64,000 bases of DNA from Paenibacillus agricola (GCF_011440305.1 NZ_JAAOIW010000003.1:489577-553576), one strand, 5' to 3'. Positions 1-8,807 are shown, numbered from the stretch's first letter. Made by a program: numbers and translations. The notes: generated by a model not told the origin, from the sequence alone.

Positions 1-779
1 CCTTCAATGGTAGTTACGCTTGGAAGGCAAAAGATGTCCGCTTTTCTGAGAAGGGCAGCCATTTGGCTATGTGCAACGAGCCCCCTCAAACGAACATGTT
101 TTTTTAATTTTAATGATGAAATAAGACGCTTTAATTCCCTCCGTTGCTTTCCCTCACCTACGATAATAAGACGGCTGGAAGGATATTGGTTATGCACCTT
201 TTTGAATGCCCTAATTAAATAGTGAAACCCTTTCTTCTTATGCAACCGCCCGACCGAAATGATGACATTGGCGTTTATTTTGGGGGCTCGCTCTGTATAA
301 AAAAACCTTTTGAGATTGATCCCGCTGTACATAATTTTAATTTTACGCCGTGGACATCCCCAACGGATGAGCTTCCGTTTCATATGATGGGACGGAACCG
401 TAAATTTATCGCCCTTTCTGAAAAGCATCGGCAGCCGCCGGTGATAAGATTTTCGCCTGTTTCGTTTCGTAGGCAAATCAAATCCATGAAATGAAGTGAG
501 CATGGGAATGCGCAGCCGCCGCTTCACATTCATCAAACGTACCCCCGCGTTTCCGAAACGAGCATGGATGAGTTTGATTTTTCTTTTCTTGAACGCTCGA
601 GCGATGGCTCCCAAACCACGAGGCAATTTTTTTATCCTTGGAAAAGGAAAACGTTTTAAGTTCATTTTTTTTCGAGCAAACACGATTGGCTTGAAGCTTT
701 TAATATTTTTCAACTCTTCATAAATGAATGTTTCAGACGGGGGAAGGTAACGTGTGCGGACAAATGCGATTTTTTTCAT
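1..779 (-). CDS. Glycosyltransferase family 4, N-terminal 259 residues (runs off the window)
   Basis: The frame is open from an ATG at 779 to the window edge, so the 3' part is missing. The N-terminus (KKIAFVRTRYLPPSETFIY) is paralogous to that of the fusion gene starting at 1985. Further in are the Rossmann-type segments 'IISVGRLHKKKGFHYLIRAF' and 'KADIFCLPSV' of GT-B, family-4 enzymes, which move a sugar from a nucleotide donor to a glycan acceptor. The ATG overlaps the stop of the upstream CotS-like gene (ATGA), which suggests translational coupling. A CotSA-like role in spore coat glycosylation is inferred from that pairing. The donor-binding EX7E region lies outside the window, so the sugar cannot be predicted. 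Confidence 0.88.
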   Translation of the reverse strand, partial: MKKIAFVRTRYLPPSETFIYEELKNIKSFKPIVFARKKMNLKRFPFPRIKKLPRGLGAIARAFKKRKIKLIHARFGNAGVRLMNVKRRLRIPMLTSFHGFDLPTKRNRRKSYHRRLPMLFRKGDKFTVPSHHMKRKLIRWGCPRRKIKIMYSGINLKRFFYTERAPKINANVIISVGRLHKKKGFHYLIRAFKKVHNQYPSSRLIIVGEGKQRRELKRLISSLKLKKHVRLRGLVAHSQMAALLRKADIFCLPSVTTIE

Positions 780-1798
780 AGTTGCCCCTCCATTTCATGA
801 CCTTTCTGCTTAAAATAATTCTGATAAACACATATTGCTTTATCCTTCTCCCTCTTGATCTGCTTTTTAATGATTTGAGCGCTCTTTTTTTTGTATATTT
901 TTTTGCGCAGCATTCGTTCGAATATATGTGGAAAAAGCATGTCAATATAGACAAGATTTTTCACTTCGGGGGAAAGCGGATTGTTGCGTTCATACGTTTT
1001 CATCATGTAGATAAATTCCTTTTTGTTAAATGGCGTATATTTCTTATACATACTGAAAATGCGCAACAAGTCTTTAGAGGGAAGATCGTACCTTACATCC
1101 TCAAAATCAATCATCGTCGGTTTGCCAGTGCCTTTCCTGTAAATGACGTTACAATGATGCAGGTCACCATGTACTAAGCTTTCGCAGGTATACACCTTTC
1201 TAATATCATGTTCGTAACTGGCACTCGCCTTTCTTAGTCCTTTTAACGCCTTTTTTGCAATTTTACAAAAAAAAGGGATATAGTCTTTGATGATATCATC
1301 TATTGGGGTTTCCGAATTCTTGTGTTTACGAAGCCAGTGTTTCATCGTCTGTCTACGTTGTTCATATTCTTTCCAACGATCAGGGGGTGCTTCAATTTTT
1401 ATATGGGGAGGAAATATTAAAGAACGGGAGATATGATGAAATTTGGCCATCATCTTAACAATGGCTCCAAGGTGATCTGGGTGATGCAGTTGCGCTTGTT
1501 TACCGTCAATCCATTCATATAAAACATAAGGTGCACCTTTGTAAATCATGCTCAGCTCACCATTCAGAGTCGGTATAGGAGCGGCCACTTCCAACCCCTT
1601 TTGGACTAACATCTGCTCCGTTTGGGTAATAAACTGCTGCCGATCGGGCGTTAGAAATAAGCTTTTGAGTGCATACTCTAAGTGCTTCTCCGTAACAAGC
1701 CGAACGACTAAGCTTGATTTTTTATCGTCCTTCAATACATCCCATGCCTTGATGTGGAACCCGTATTCACTTTCTATCCGCTTTTTTAGCTGATCCAC
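776..1798 (-). CDS. CotS/YutH-like spore coat protein with protein-kinase/APH fold
   Basis: The product has 340 residues. The catalytic-loop-like motif 'LVHGDLHHCNVIY' (roughly residues 217-229) is followed by 'MIDFEDVRYDLPSKDLLR', the Brenner and DFG-equivalent motifs of the aminoglycoside-phosphotransferase fold in the form seen in CotS-family coat proteins. The C-terminal 60 residues are very basic (KKIYKKKSAQIIKK). The gene overlaps the next glycosyltransferase by ATGA and is divergent from a second glycosyltransferase operon starting at 1985. In Bacillus, cotS is paired with the glycosyltransferase gene cotSA, which supports a coat role. Whether it phosphorylates anything is unknown. The HGDLHHCN and IDFED motifs look intact, so activity is possible. 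Confidence 0.78.
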   Translation of the reverse strand: MDQLKKRIESEYGFHIKAWDVLKDDKKSSLVVRLVTEKHLEYALKSLFLTPDRQQFITQTEQMLVQKGLEVAAPIPTLNGELSMIYKGAPYVLYEWIDGKQAQLHHPDHLGAIVKMMAKFHHISRSLIFPPHIKIEAPPDRWKEYEQRRQTMKHWLRKHKNSETPIDDIIKDYIPFFCKIAKKALKGLRKASASYEHDIRKVYTCESLVHGDLHHCNVIYRKGTGKPTMIDFEDVRYDLPSKDLLRIFSMYKKYTPFNKKEFIYMMKTYERNNPLSPEVKNLVYIDMLFPHIFERMLRKKIYKKKSAQIIKKQIKREKDKAICVYQNYFKQKGHEMEGQL

Positions 1799-1984
1799 CC
1801 TCCCACCTCCTACGTTCCTTTCTGCCTAAACTTCCCCTATTACCTTATTCATGGCTATTTACGAATGCTTGGGCAAAGAATCCCCGTCAAAGAAATATAC
1901 CCAACCTCAGCGGAAGTCTATACACCCGGTTCGACAGATACATAGATTAGGTAAACAATAATAAACACAAAGGGAGGAACATCA

Positions 1985-3820
1985 TTGGATCGCATCGCCG
2001 TAGTACGTTCCACTTTTCTGCCGCTCAGCGAAACCTTTATTTATGGTGAAGTCAAGCAAATGAAAAACTTTGAGCCTTACGTTTTTTGCAGGAAACGAAG
2101 AAATAAGGGCAATTTTCCGTTGAAGAATGTAATCATAGACCCCACCTATCGCAGGTTGAACTACATGCTGCGGAATCGTTCTTTTCGACTGATTCATGCT
2201 CGTTTCGGTACAGCAGGGATACGAATGATGCCGTTTAAGACCATGTGGGGAGTTCCCCTCATAACTTCCTTTCACGGTTGTGATTCCCCAGGCACCCAAA
2301 TGATGAAAAAAAATAAGCAATCATTTAAACGTCTGTTTTCCTTAGGGAATTGCTTCACAGTACCGTGCCAATCGATGAAGGACCAGTTAGTCAAGCATGG
2401 CTGCCCAGAAGAAAAAATTGTTGTCCAGTATAGCGGGATCGATCTGGATCAATTTACCTATAAGGAAAGATCCGCTCCGGCAGAAGGCCCGGTGGAGATT
2501 TTGTTTGTCGGCAGGCTGGTTGAAAAGAAGGGTGCTGACGTGCTGATTAAGGCTTTTCATCAAGTCCATCAAGCCCTTCCAAATACCAAGCTCCGTCTAA
2601 TCGGGGACGGCCGATTAAAAAACAAGCTAAAGCGCTTGAGCAAAGCCTTGCACCTTGAGAAGCATGTCCAATTTATGGGTGCGCTTCCGCGTCATGAGGT
2701 AATCAAACATTTGCAACAGGCCCATATCTTTTGCCTTCCCAGCTTAAAGGACCAGACGGGTAACCAAGAAGGACTTCCGAACGCGATTAAAGAAGCAATG
2801 GCCTGTGGGCTTCCTGTAGTATCCACTTTTCATGCGGGAATCCCTGAGCTAATTGAGGATGGAGTGACCGGGCATCTCGTTGCCGAAAAAGACGTTGGTA
2901 ACCTTGCAAGAAAACTGCTCGCTTTGATACGCGCTCCGCAAACATGGCGGGGGATCGGAAGGCGGGCAAGAGCCAAAGTCGAAGCCAACTTTGACCTGTT
3001 GGTACAAACCAGGAATTTGGAGCAGCTGTTTGAGCAGGTGATCAAGGCCCATGAGGAAAAAAAACGAGAAACACCTTTGTTCAGCGTTATTATTCCGACG
3101 TATAACCGTGATAAGTATATAGCTAGAGCTATTAGAAGTGTGCTCCGGCAAACATGCGAGGATTATGAAATCATCGTGGTTAACGACGGTTCGACAGATA
3201 GAACCGAAAAAATAGTAAGCACGTTTGGTGATCGGGTGCGGTATGTGTATCAAAAAAATCTTGGACCTTCCGAAGCGAGAAACACAGGTATTCGTTTAGC
3301 CAGAGGAAAATTCATCGCGTTCTTGGACTCGGATGACCTTTTTCTTCCTAATAAATTACAAAGAAACAAAGAATTTTTAAATACTCATCCGGATTGCGAT
3401 TTTTTATATAGCTATTATTACGCTAGACGAGGAAAAAAGAATCATACCATTCGTAACGTTAAACAATTTAATGATCTGAATAAGTTTAGATTTCATCTGT
3501 ACAAACGAACATTCACTATTCGAACCTCCACGGCCGCCATACGCAAAACCTGCTTTGATAAGACCGGACTTTTCAACTCGCAATACCGATATTCCCAAGA
3601 TTGGGATATGTGGCTCCGTTTAGCAAAAACTTATCGGGGATACTGCCAAAAAGTTCCGCTTGTTGTTTATCGCTTGCATGACAGGAAGAAGCTCCCCTCT
3701 ACTTACCGTCACTATAAAATCAGAAAAAACGCCTATAAATTATACAGATGGAATACGGCTACGCTTCGCTCGTTGAATAATAAGCACACAACTTTCCGTA
3801 AAAGGAGGAATCGTCATTGA
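1985..3820 (+). CDS. Bifunctional glycosyltransferase: GT4 domain fused to GT2 domain
   Basis: The TTG start at 1985 is chosen because AGGGAGG lies just upstream. Residues 1-355 form a GT-B family-4 enzyme: N-terminus 'RIAVVRSTFLPLSETFIY', 'ILFVGRLVEKKGADVLIKAF', and the donor-site segment 'GNQEGLPNAIKEAMACGLP'. Residues about 362-611 form a GT-A family-2 domain: 'FSVIIPTYNRDKYIARAIRS', 'VVNDGSTDRTE', and the metal-binding 'FLDSDD'. One polypeptide could therefore add two successive sugars. The gene overlaps the next glycosyltransferase by 4 nt. Its GT4 half is paralogous to the divergent partial gene at 1-779. A role in spore or cell-surface glycan assembly is inferred from the CotS-like neighbour. 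Confidence 0.9.
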   Translation: MDRIAVVRSTFLPLSETFIYGEVKQMKNFEPYVFCRKRRNKGNFPLKNVIIDPTYRRLNYMLRNRSFRLIHARFGTAGIRMMPFKTMWGVPLITSFHGCDSPGTQMMKKNKQSFKRLFSLGNCFTVPCQSMKDQLVKHGCPEEKIVVQYSGIDLDQFTYKERSAPAEGPVEILFVGRLVEKKGADVLIKAFHQVHQALPNTKLRLIGDGRLKNKLKRLSKALHLEKHVQFMGALPRHEVIKHLQQAHIFCLPSLKDQTGNQEGLPNAIKEAMACGLPVVSTFHAGIPELIEDGVTGHLVAEKDVGNLARKLLALIRAPQTWRGIGRRARAKVEANFDLLVQTRNLEQLFEQVIKAHEEKKRETPLFSVIIPTYNRDKYIARAIRSVLRQTCEDYEIIVVNDGSTDRTEKIVSTFGDRVRYVYQKNLGPSEARNTGIRLARGKFIAFLDSDDLFLPNKLQRNKEFLNTHPDCDFLYSYYYARRGKKNHTIRNVKQFNDLNKFRFHLYKRTFTIRTSTAAIRKTCFDKTGLFNSQYRYSQDWDMWLRLAKTYRGYCQKVPLVVYRLHDRKKLPSTYRHYKIRKNAYKLYRWNTATLRSLNNKHTTFRKRRNRH

Positions 3821-4878
3821 CAAGTAATTATCCAGCTATCCTGCACCATAAATACTCACTGGAGGATGGTCATGTAACACCGCAAATTTTCAAAATCAAC
3901 GGGTACCGAGGTATTATGTTGACTGAAGCCCCGTTCAAGTCCGAGTCTGTTATTTCCTTAAAAGAAATAAACGACAAGCCGGGTCTAATAAAGCAATTAA
4001 AAATCGTCGGGGTTCACGTTCATCACGGGTCTCTAGCGCACAAATTCCATTTTTTGAAGAAAAAATTTAGAATTCCTTTGTTCGTTGGATTTCGTGGTAA
4101 AGACGCCACAGCTTATCCCAAGAAAGCAAAAAATTTAAAACGATTAAAATCGGTTTTTAAGACTGGTGACCGGTTCTTTCCGGTATGTAAGCATCTAAAA
4201 AAACAAATTATCAAGCTGGGCTGTCCCAAAGCAAAAATTCGCGTATTATACGGAGGCGTTGATCTGGAACGGTTTCAGTACCGCACACGTAAATTAGACA
4301 CTAAGAAAAAAATCTATTTCCTGGCCATCGGACGTTTCGTCGATAAAAAAGGATTCTCCGAGCTTATTCGTGCTTTTGCCCTTGTAAAAAAGCGGATACG
4401 TCGAGCAAAGTTAATTTTAATCGGCAAAGGGCCTTGTGAAACCAAATACCGTAAGCTGATCGAACAATATAAACTTAGCAACAGTGTCAAGATCATACCT
4501 TGGATCGATTACCGCAAAATCCAGGATAAATATCACGGCTCCCATATATTTTGCGCTCCAAGCTACACAGACCGAGAGGGGAACCAAGAAGGCATTCCAA
4601 ATACGTTGAAAGAGGCGATGGCTACCGGGATGCCTGTCGTTTCAACGACCCACGCAGGAATTCCAGAACTGGTTAAACACAAGGTATCCGGATTATTAGT
4701 ACCTGAAAGATCAGTAAGTAAGCTAGCAAAAGCAATGATATGGTTAGCCAAACGACCGAAAAAGTGGGAGTCTTTTGGCCGAAATGCGAGAAAAAAAATA
4801 GAAAAAGACTTTAACTTAAAGCGGCAGTTGAGAAAACAAAAAACATATTATGATGAAGTCCTATCGAAACATGGTTAA
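3817..4878 (+). CDS. Glycosyltransferase family 4
   Basis: The product has 353 residues and starts at a TTG that overlaps the previous stop (ATTGA), so it is probably co-translated with the GT4-GT2 fusion. GT-B hallmarks are 'FLAIGRFVDKKGFSELIRAF' and the donor-site segment 'GNQEGIPNTLKEAMATGMP', nearly identical in layout to the fusion protein ('GNQEGLPNAIKEAMACGLP'). The protein is rich in Lys and Arg throughout, suggesting a cytosolic enzyme bound to anionic membranes or lipid-linked acceptors. It is the last gene before two strong terminator-like hairpins. Substrate unknown; paralogy with its neighbours suggests stepwise extension of one glycan. Confidence 0.9.
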   Translation: MTSNYPAILHHKYSLEDGHVTPQIFKINGYRGIMLTEAPFKSESVISLKEINDKPGLIKQLKIVGVHVHHGSLAHKFHFLKKKFRIPLFVGFRGKDATAYPKKAKNLKRLKSVFKTGDRFFPVCKHLKKQIIKLGCPKAKIRVLYGGVDLERFQYRTRKLDTKKKIYFLAIGRFVDKKGFSELIRAFALVKKRIRRAKLILIGKGPCETKYRKLIEQYKLSNSVKIIPWIDYRKIQDKYHGSHIFCAPSYTDREGNQEGIPNTLKEAMATGMPVVSTTHAGIPELVKHKVSGLLVPERSVSKLAKAMIWLAKRPKKWESFGRNARKKIEKDFNLKRQLRKQKTYYDEVLSKHG

Positions 4879-4916
4879 TCAGCGGTAGCTTATGTATCCG
4901 AAACCACTTACAGCCT

Positions 4917-4963
4917 AATAACCCGAATCATACTTCGCCAAATTAGGCAGGGTTCGGGTTATT
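4917..4963 (+). terminator. Hairpin after the glycosyltransferase operon
   Basis: A perfect 11-bp inverted repeat (AATAACCCGAA / TTCGGGTTATT) sits 39 nt after the stop of the last glycosyltransferase. It is flanked by A and T and could work in both directions. Confidence 0.7.
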
Positions 4964-4985
4964 TCTTAATGAATATGAACTCTGA

Positions 4986-5015
4986 CTGTCGACAAAGTCC
5001 TTGTCGGCAGTTTTT
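4986..5015 (+). terminator. Second intrinsic terminator
   Basis: CTGTCGACAA / TTGTCGGCAG forms a 10-bp stem with one G-U pair and a 5-nt loop, followed by TTTTT. Together with the hairpin at 4917 it makes a double stop for the + strand operon. Confidence 0.75.
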
Positions 5016-5166
5016 CGTCGCGTAAATGGTATATAAACAAGAAGCCCGTCCATCCCTATTTTCACGCAAAAAAAAAGCATCCCCAGAATTTCATCGGATA
5101 CATATCGAGCTCCCAATATCCTTCTTTCGGATGCATGTCATTCATATGTTTGTTAAATTTTATTTA

Positions 5167-6237
5167 TCATGGGAAGTACAAATGTGAATGGTCTCCTATC
5201 CATAGCTGGATCGTTTTTAATTGTTGAGATTTCCCAATCATTTTTACTTCTCCACCGATCAAGCTTTTCTCAATGCGATGTGGAATGCTGTTCAGCACTG
5301 TATTTTCCATAACGATGCTGTTTTCAATCTGACAGTTGTAAATGGACACATGATCCGAGATGGAGGTGTAAGGACCAATATAGCAGTTTTCAACGGTAGT
5401 ATTTTGTCCAATAATAGCCGGTCCGCAGATGATGCTGTTCATGATTTTACTATTTTCCCCTAGAACAACCTGACCGGAGATAAGTGATTTCTGATCAACC
5501 GCCCCTTTAGATGTGCAGCCTTGCATTTTATCTAAAAAATATTGGTTACACATAATCAAATCCTTAGGCTGTCCCGCATCTTTCCACCAATACGGTGAAC
5601 GAAAAACCCCTAGATGAAATCCGTCATTAATCAATTGCTGAATGGCATCGGTTAACTCATATTCGCCCCGTGCCGAGGGCGAGATTTTCGCAATGGCTCC
5701 GAAAAGGGAATGCTTAAACAAATAAACCCCGTTAATGGCTAAATGGCTTGGAGGATGTTTAGGCTTTTCCACCACTTTTTCAATTTTTTCTCCACTTAGT
5801 TGAACGACACCAAATTGCTCCGGCGCATCAACATGACTTACGGACACGAGCCCGTCCAGATTTTCTGACTGGAATTTTTGTATAAGAGGCTGCAAAGACC
5901 CATCGATCACATTATCGCCTAAATATAAAAGAAAGTCGTCGTGCTGGATAAAGTTTTCCGCAACTCGAACAGCGTCCGCCAATCCCTTTGGTTCAGGTTG
6001 TACAATTAGAGTAATGGCAATTCCCCACGGCGTCCCTCCCCGCAAGGCATCATCAAATTCTTGCCGGAGCCCCGGAGGAACTACGACGGCAATTTCCGTA
6101 ATGCCTGCCTGTATCATCAATTCGATTCCATAAAAAAGGACGGGTTTGTTCATTATCGGCAATAGATGTTTGGGGCGCGAAAACGTCCAGGGACGCAAAC
6201 GAGATCCTTTTCCGCCACATAAAATCAAACTTTTCAT
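5167..6237 (-). CDS. Sugar-1-phosphate nucleotidylyltransferase, RmlA-long/StrD type
   Basis: The ATG at 6237 (MKSLILCGGKGSRLRPW) is chosen over an upstream in-frame ATG because GGGAGGT lies 8 nt before it. The product has 356 residues. The nucleotidyltransferase domain shows the GGKGSRLRP signature, 'YLGDNVIDG' (metal-binding Asp), 'EKPKHPP' and 'WWKDAG'. After residue 240 a hexapeptide left-handed beta-helix follows (NSKIMNSIICGPAIIG and similar turns). This matches the long glucose-1-phosphate thymidylyltransferase type, which makes dTDP-glucose or a related activated sugar, rather than the 290-residue RmlA. It lies downstream of manC on the same strand. It may supply donors to the glycosyltransferases at 1-4.9 kb. 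Confidence 0.85.
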   Translation of the reverse strand: MKSLILCGGKGSRLRPWTFSRPKHLLPIMNKPVLFYGIELMIQAGITEIAVVVPPGLRQEFDDALRGGTPWGIAITLIVQPEPKGLADAVRVAENFIQHDDFLLYLGDNVIDGSLQPLIQKFQSENLDGLVSVSHVDAPEQFGVVQLSGEKIEKVVEKPKHPPSHLAINGVYLFKHSLFGAIAKISPSARGEYELTDAIQQLINDGFHLGVFRSPYWWKDAGQPKDLIMCNQYFLDKMQGCTSKGAVDQKSLISGQVVLGENSKIMNSIICGPAIIGQNTTVENCYIGPYTSISDHVSIYNCQIENSIVMENTVLNSIPHRIEKSLIGGEVKMIGKSQQLKTIQLWIGDHSHLYFP

Positions 6238-6441
6238 TTGTGTACCTCCCACTATAAACTCATGAAGGTGACTTAAGCTAGACAAACATTCTGCAAAGTG
6301 CCGTATGCAATTAGATCCAAATCGGCTTGTGAACTTGCATACTGGTTGCTACAGTCTTCATCTTCTTACCAATGTATTGAAACACGCTTGTCGATGACAC
6401 GGTACATGTCACGTGTGGTACTGAAACATAAAATGGCTTGC

Positions 6442-6573
6442 TCCAGCGAGGAATTAAATCCGATTCGTCCGTTTAGTCCATATGCAATCAGTAGAGTCGC
6501 GCAGGACGATCTGGGCTACAAATATTTCAGGAGCTATGATCTGTATGTTGTGTGGACATATACACCTTCTTAA
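6442..6573 (+). pseudogene. Remnant of an NDP-sugar epimerase/reductase (Rmd/GMD-like)
   Basis: The + strand frame reads 'SSEELNPIRPFSPYAISRV' followed by 'AQDDLGYKYFRSYDLYVV' and a stop. This matches the extended short-chain dehydrogenase active-site region (YxxxK-type segment 'SPYAxSKVAQDxLGYQYxxSYGL') of GDP-6-deoxymannose reductase and GDP-mannose dehydratase relatives. The Lys of the YxxxK pair reads Arg here. No start or Rossmann GxxGxxG region is found upstream, and the segment runs into the 3' end of manC on the other strand. It is a dead fragment, probably of a gene once belonging to this nucleotide-sugar locus. Confidence 0.6.
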
Positions 6574-7567
6574 TCGCCTGCTCCTCCGATTTATGGCAGA
6601 CCAGCAGCCCCCATGGAGTTGATACGATGATGAGTCCCTCCACACCAATAACCAAGGTTTTTTGCTTTTCAGAAAAGATGATATTGTCAACCGAATTATA
6701 GGTATGAACCAAACCACCAATCAGATTACCTTGCTCATCACTAGAGAATAATCGCGTTAGTGCCGTCCACGATCCTACATCGTCCCAACCGAAATGAATA
6801 GGGATACAGTAGACCAAATCCGCTTTCTCTAGAATGGCATAATCAACCGAAATCCTCGGAAGCAACGGATAGATTTGTTGCAATTGGTCATTGCTTTGTT
6901 TGAGCATATGCCACATTTCCGGTTGAAACCTCTCCAGATAACCAGCAACTGTTGAGGGTTTCGAAGCAAAAATACCGCTATTCCAATATACGTTGGGCTG
7001 CTTAACTAGTTCATTAGCTTTGTCCTGATCCGGTTTCTCGATAAATCGTTTGACCCTATAAGCCAATCCATCGTCATGGGCTTTGTGTACAACCTCAATA
7101 TAACCGTAACCTGTCTCAGGGCGGGTTGGCACAATACCTAGAGTCACGATTGCACCCTCTTCATGTGCTGCATCCGCCGCTCTTTCAAGAGCTTCAAAGA
7201 AGGCCACTTCGTCTGAAATATATTGGTCGGATGGGATCGCTAAAAACGGTTCATCCCGTCCTTCAAATAAAAAATGCCGGGTAATCAGGGCAATGCTAGG
7301 CGCTGTATCCTGCTGTTCCGGTTCGATAATAAGTTGGTTGGGATCAAGCTCAGTTAGCTGCTCCATTACAATTGCCGTATATTTGTGAACGGTTGCTACA
7401 TAAATATCTGCTGCTGGGACGAAGCGGAGAAATCGCTGGTAGGTTTCTACCAGCATCGAGTCCTTGGATACTAGTGAGAGGAACTGCTTAGGCAGCTCCT
7501 CTGTGCTTCTTGGCCAAAACCGGTTGCCTTTGCCACCTGCCATAATGACGATCTTCATGCCCTTCAT
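6527..7567 (-). CDS. manC: Mannose-1-phosphate guanylyltransferase (first copy)
   Basis: The enzyme makes GDP-mannose from mannose-1-phosphate and GTP. The N-terminus 'KIVIMAGGKGNRFWPRS' is the ManC form of the pyrophosphorylase signature (FWP instead of LRP). 'PSDQYISDE' and 'FIEKPDQDKA' follow, then 'NVYWNSGIF' and 'FGWDDVGSWTAL'. The 346 residues cover only the transferase domain; there is no C-terminal cupin isomerase. The start overlaps the stop of a 32-codon ORF (ATGA), and a GGAGAGGG box lies inside that ORF. The last dozen codons lie opposite the epimerase remnant, so the extreme C-terminus (MSTQHTDHSS) may be a rearrangement product. A second manC is at 27.3 kb. Confidence 0.9.
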   Translation of the reverse strand: MKGMKIVIMAGGKGNRFWPRSTEELPKQFLSLVSKDSMLVETYQRFLRFVPAADIYVATVHKYTAIVMEQLTELDPNQLIIEPEQQDTAPSIALITRHFLFEGRDEPFLAIPSDQYISDEVAFFEALERAADAAHEEGAIVTLGIVPTRPETGYGYIEVVHKAHDDGLAYRVKRFIEKPDQDKANELVKQPNVYWNSGIFASKPSTVAGYLERFQPEMWHMLKQSNDQLQQIYPLLPRISVDYAILEKADLVYCIPIHFGWDDVGSWTALTRLFSSDEQGNLIGGLVHTYNSVDNIIFSEKQKTLVIGVEGLIIVSTPWGLLVCHKSEEQAIKKVYMSTQHTDHSS

Positions 7568-7662
7568 CGTCTACCATCCCTCTCCATCAGCCAATAATTG
7601 CCCTCAAGCAAGGATTGTTGGGTTCCGGCATCAGCCACTTTCATATTTGCATAATAGAACAT
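7564..7662 (-). CDS. Possible 32-residue leader peptide coupled to manC
   Basis: The ATG at 7662 is preceded by AGGAAGGGG at 7-nt spacing and the frame runs 32 codons (MFYYANMKVADAGTQQS to ERDGRR), ending in a TGA that overlaps the manC ATG (ATGA). The strong ribosome binding site and exact overlap argue for translation coupled to manC. I recognise no domain. It may be a small protein or simply a coupling leader. Confidence 0.5.
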   Translation of the reverse strand: MFYYANMKVADAGTQQSLLEGNYWLMERDGRR

Positions 7663-7791
7663 GAAACAACCCCTTCCTGAAAATCATTCATCAACAATAC
7701 CCTCTAACAGGATATGCCTTAAGTAGAAAAGGAGATGGACGGATGCCATAAAATAGTATAAATGGGTAAATTCCCTCAAATATCACCATGC

Positions 7792-7827
7792 AAAAAAAAC
7801 ACTAAGCCTTCATAATCGAAGGATTAG
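7792..7827 (-). terminator. Terminator of the DeoR-ROK operon
   Basis: On the minus strand CTAATCCTTC / GAAGGCTTAG pairs 9 of 10 positions with a 6-nt loop and is followed by eight T residues after a short GTG spacer. It lies just after the ROK kinase stop at 7842. Confidence 0.75.
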
Positions 7828-7841
7828 CGTAGACTTGGGCT

Positions 7842-8807
7842 TTATACGTCCAATCGATTGCTCGCCGACATTGCACTCCCCACAATTCCTGCATCGTCAA
7901 TCATCGTCGCCGTAACAATGGACAACCGATCCCAATACCCTCTGTAGACCGATTTCTGCAGCTGCTCACGCATGGGCGCAAACAAGCGTTCACCAGCCAA
8001 AGCGACACCCCCGCCAATAACAATAACATCGGGGCTATACAAGGTTACAGCATTTGCGAGACCTCTGCCGAGTAGCCTGCCTGTGTGGTTCATCACCTCA
8101 ATTGCGAGTGAATCCCCCTCATCATAAGCTTTGGAAACTTCGGCTGCGGTGAGTTTGTCCTCGTGAGCGCCGTCTAACCAATCACGTAAAATACTCGACC
8201 TACCTCTTTGTAGAAGCTCTGTGGCCTGGCGGGCAATACCTGTGGCAGACACCGCCGTCTCTAAGCAGCCTTGCAGCCCGCAGCCACAAACATAAGGAAT
8301 GTCTGGCATCACAATATGGCCTAGCTCACCCGCCATAAATCCGCCTCCGTAATAAAGCTTGCCCTGATTGATAACGGCTGCTGCAAGCCCCGTCCCTATC
8401 GTTATGCCAAGCACATGCTCATAGCCCTTGGCTGCCCCACATACCGCCTCACCATATACATACATTCTTACATCATTATCGATGTAAGTGGGAATACCTG
8501 TACGCTTGCGGATCTCCTCAGCAGTTGGAACCTGTACCCATTGTAAATTGCCGGCAAACAACGTAATACCTTGGATCGGATCAATAAAGCCAGGTGTTCC
8601 AACACCGATCGCAGAGATGTCTTCACGCCCCAGACCAGCGATACGCAGAAGCTCCTCTACCATCAATTTTATTTTATCAAATACATGGCTGCTCCCCATC
8701 AACGCTTCCGTTGGCTGTTTAAGCTTGTGCAACAGCTTGCCTGCGGCATCCGTTAAACCACACACGACATTCGTGCCTCCAATATCTATGCCAATCAAAA
8801 AGCCCAT
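7842..8807 (-). CDS. ROK-family sugar kinase
   Basis: The product has 321 residues. The N-terminal phosphate-binding motif 'LIGIDIGGTNVVCGL', the ROK signature around 'GITIGTGLAAAVINQG' and 'GGGFMAGELGHIVM', and the zinc cluster 'CGCGLQGCLET' are all intact. The second phosphate motif 'VIVIGGGVALAG' is near residue 276. ROK proteins with an intact zinc site and no N-terminal helix-turn-helix are cytosolic glucokinase, fructokinase or N-acyl-hexosamine kinase types; the exact sugar cannot be read. RBS TGAGGTG precedes the ATG. It lies 38 nt downstream of a DeoR regulator on the same strand and probably forms a two-gene unit with it. Confidence 0.87.
   Translation of the reverse strand: MGFLIGIDIGGTNVVCGLTDAAGKLLHKLKQPTEALMGSSHVFDKIKLMVEELLRIAGLGREDISAIGVGTPGFIDPIQGITLFAGNLQWVQVPTAEEIRKRTGIPTYIDNDVRMYVYGEAVCGAAKGYEHVLGITIGTGLAAAVINQGKLYYGGGFMAGELGHIVMPDIPYVCGCGLQGCLETAVSATGIARQATELLQRGRSSILRDWLDGAHEDKLTAAEVSKAYDEGDSLAIEVMNHTGRLLGRGLANAVTLYSPDVIVIGGGVALAGERLFAPMREQLQKSVYRGYWDRLSIVTATMIDDAGIVGSAMSASNRLDV

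Noticed and set aside
733-1177. Short frames on both strands around 0.7-1.2 kb
   Set aside because: They overlap the CotS-like gene and the partial glycosyltransferase, which have strong motif support and an ATGA overlap.
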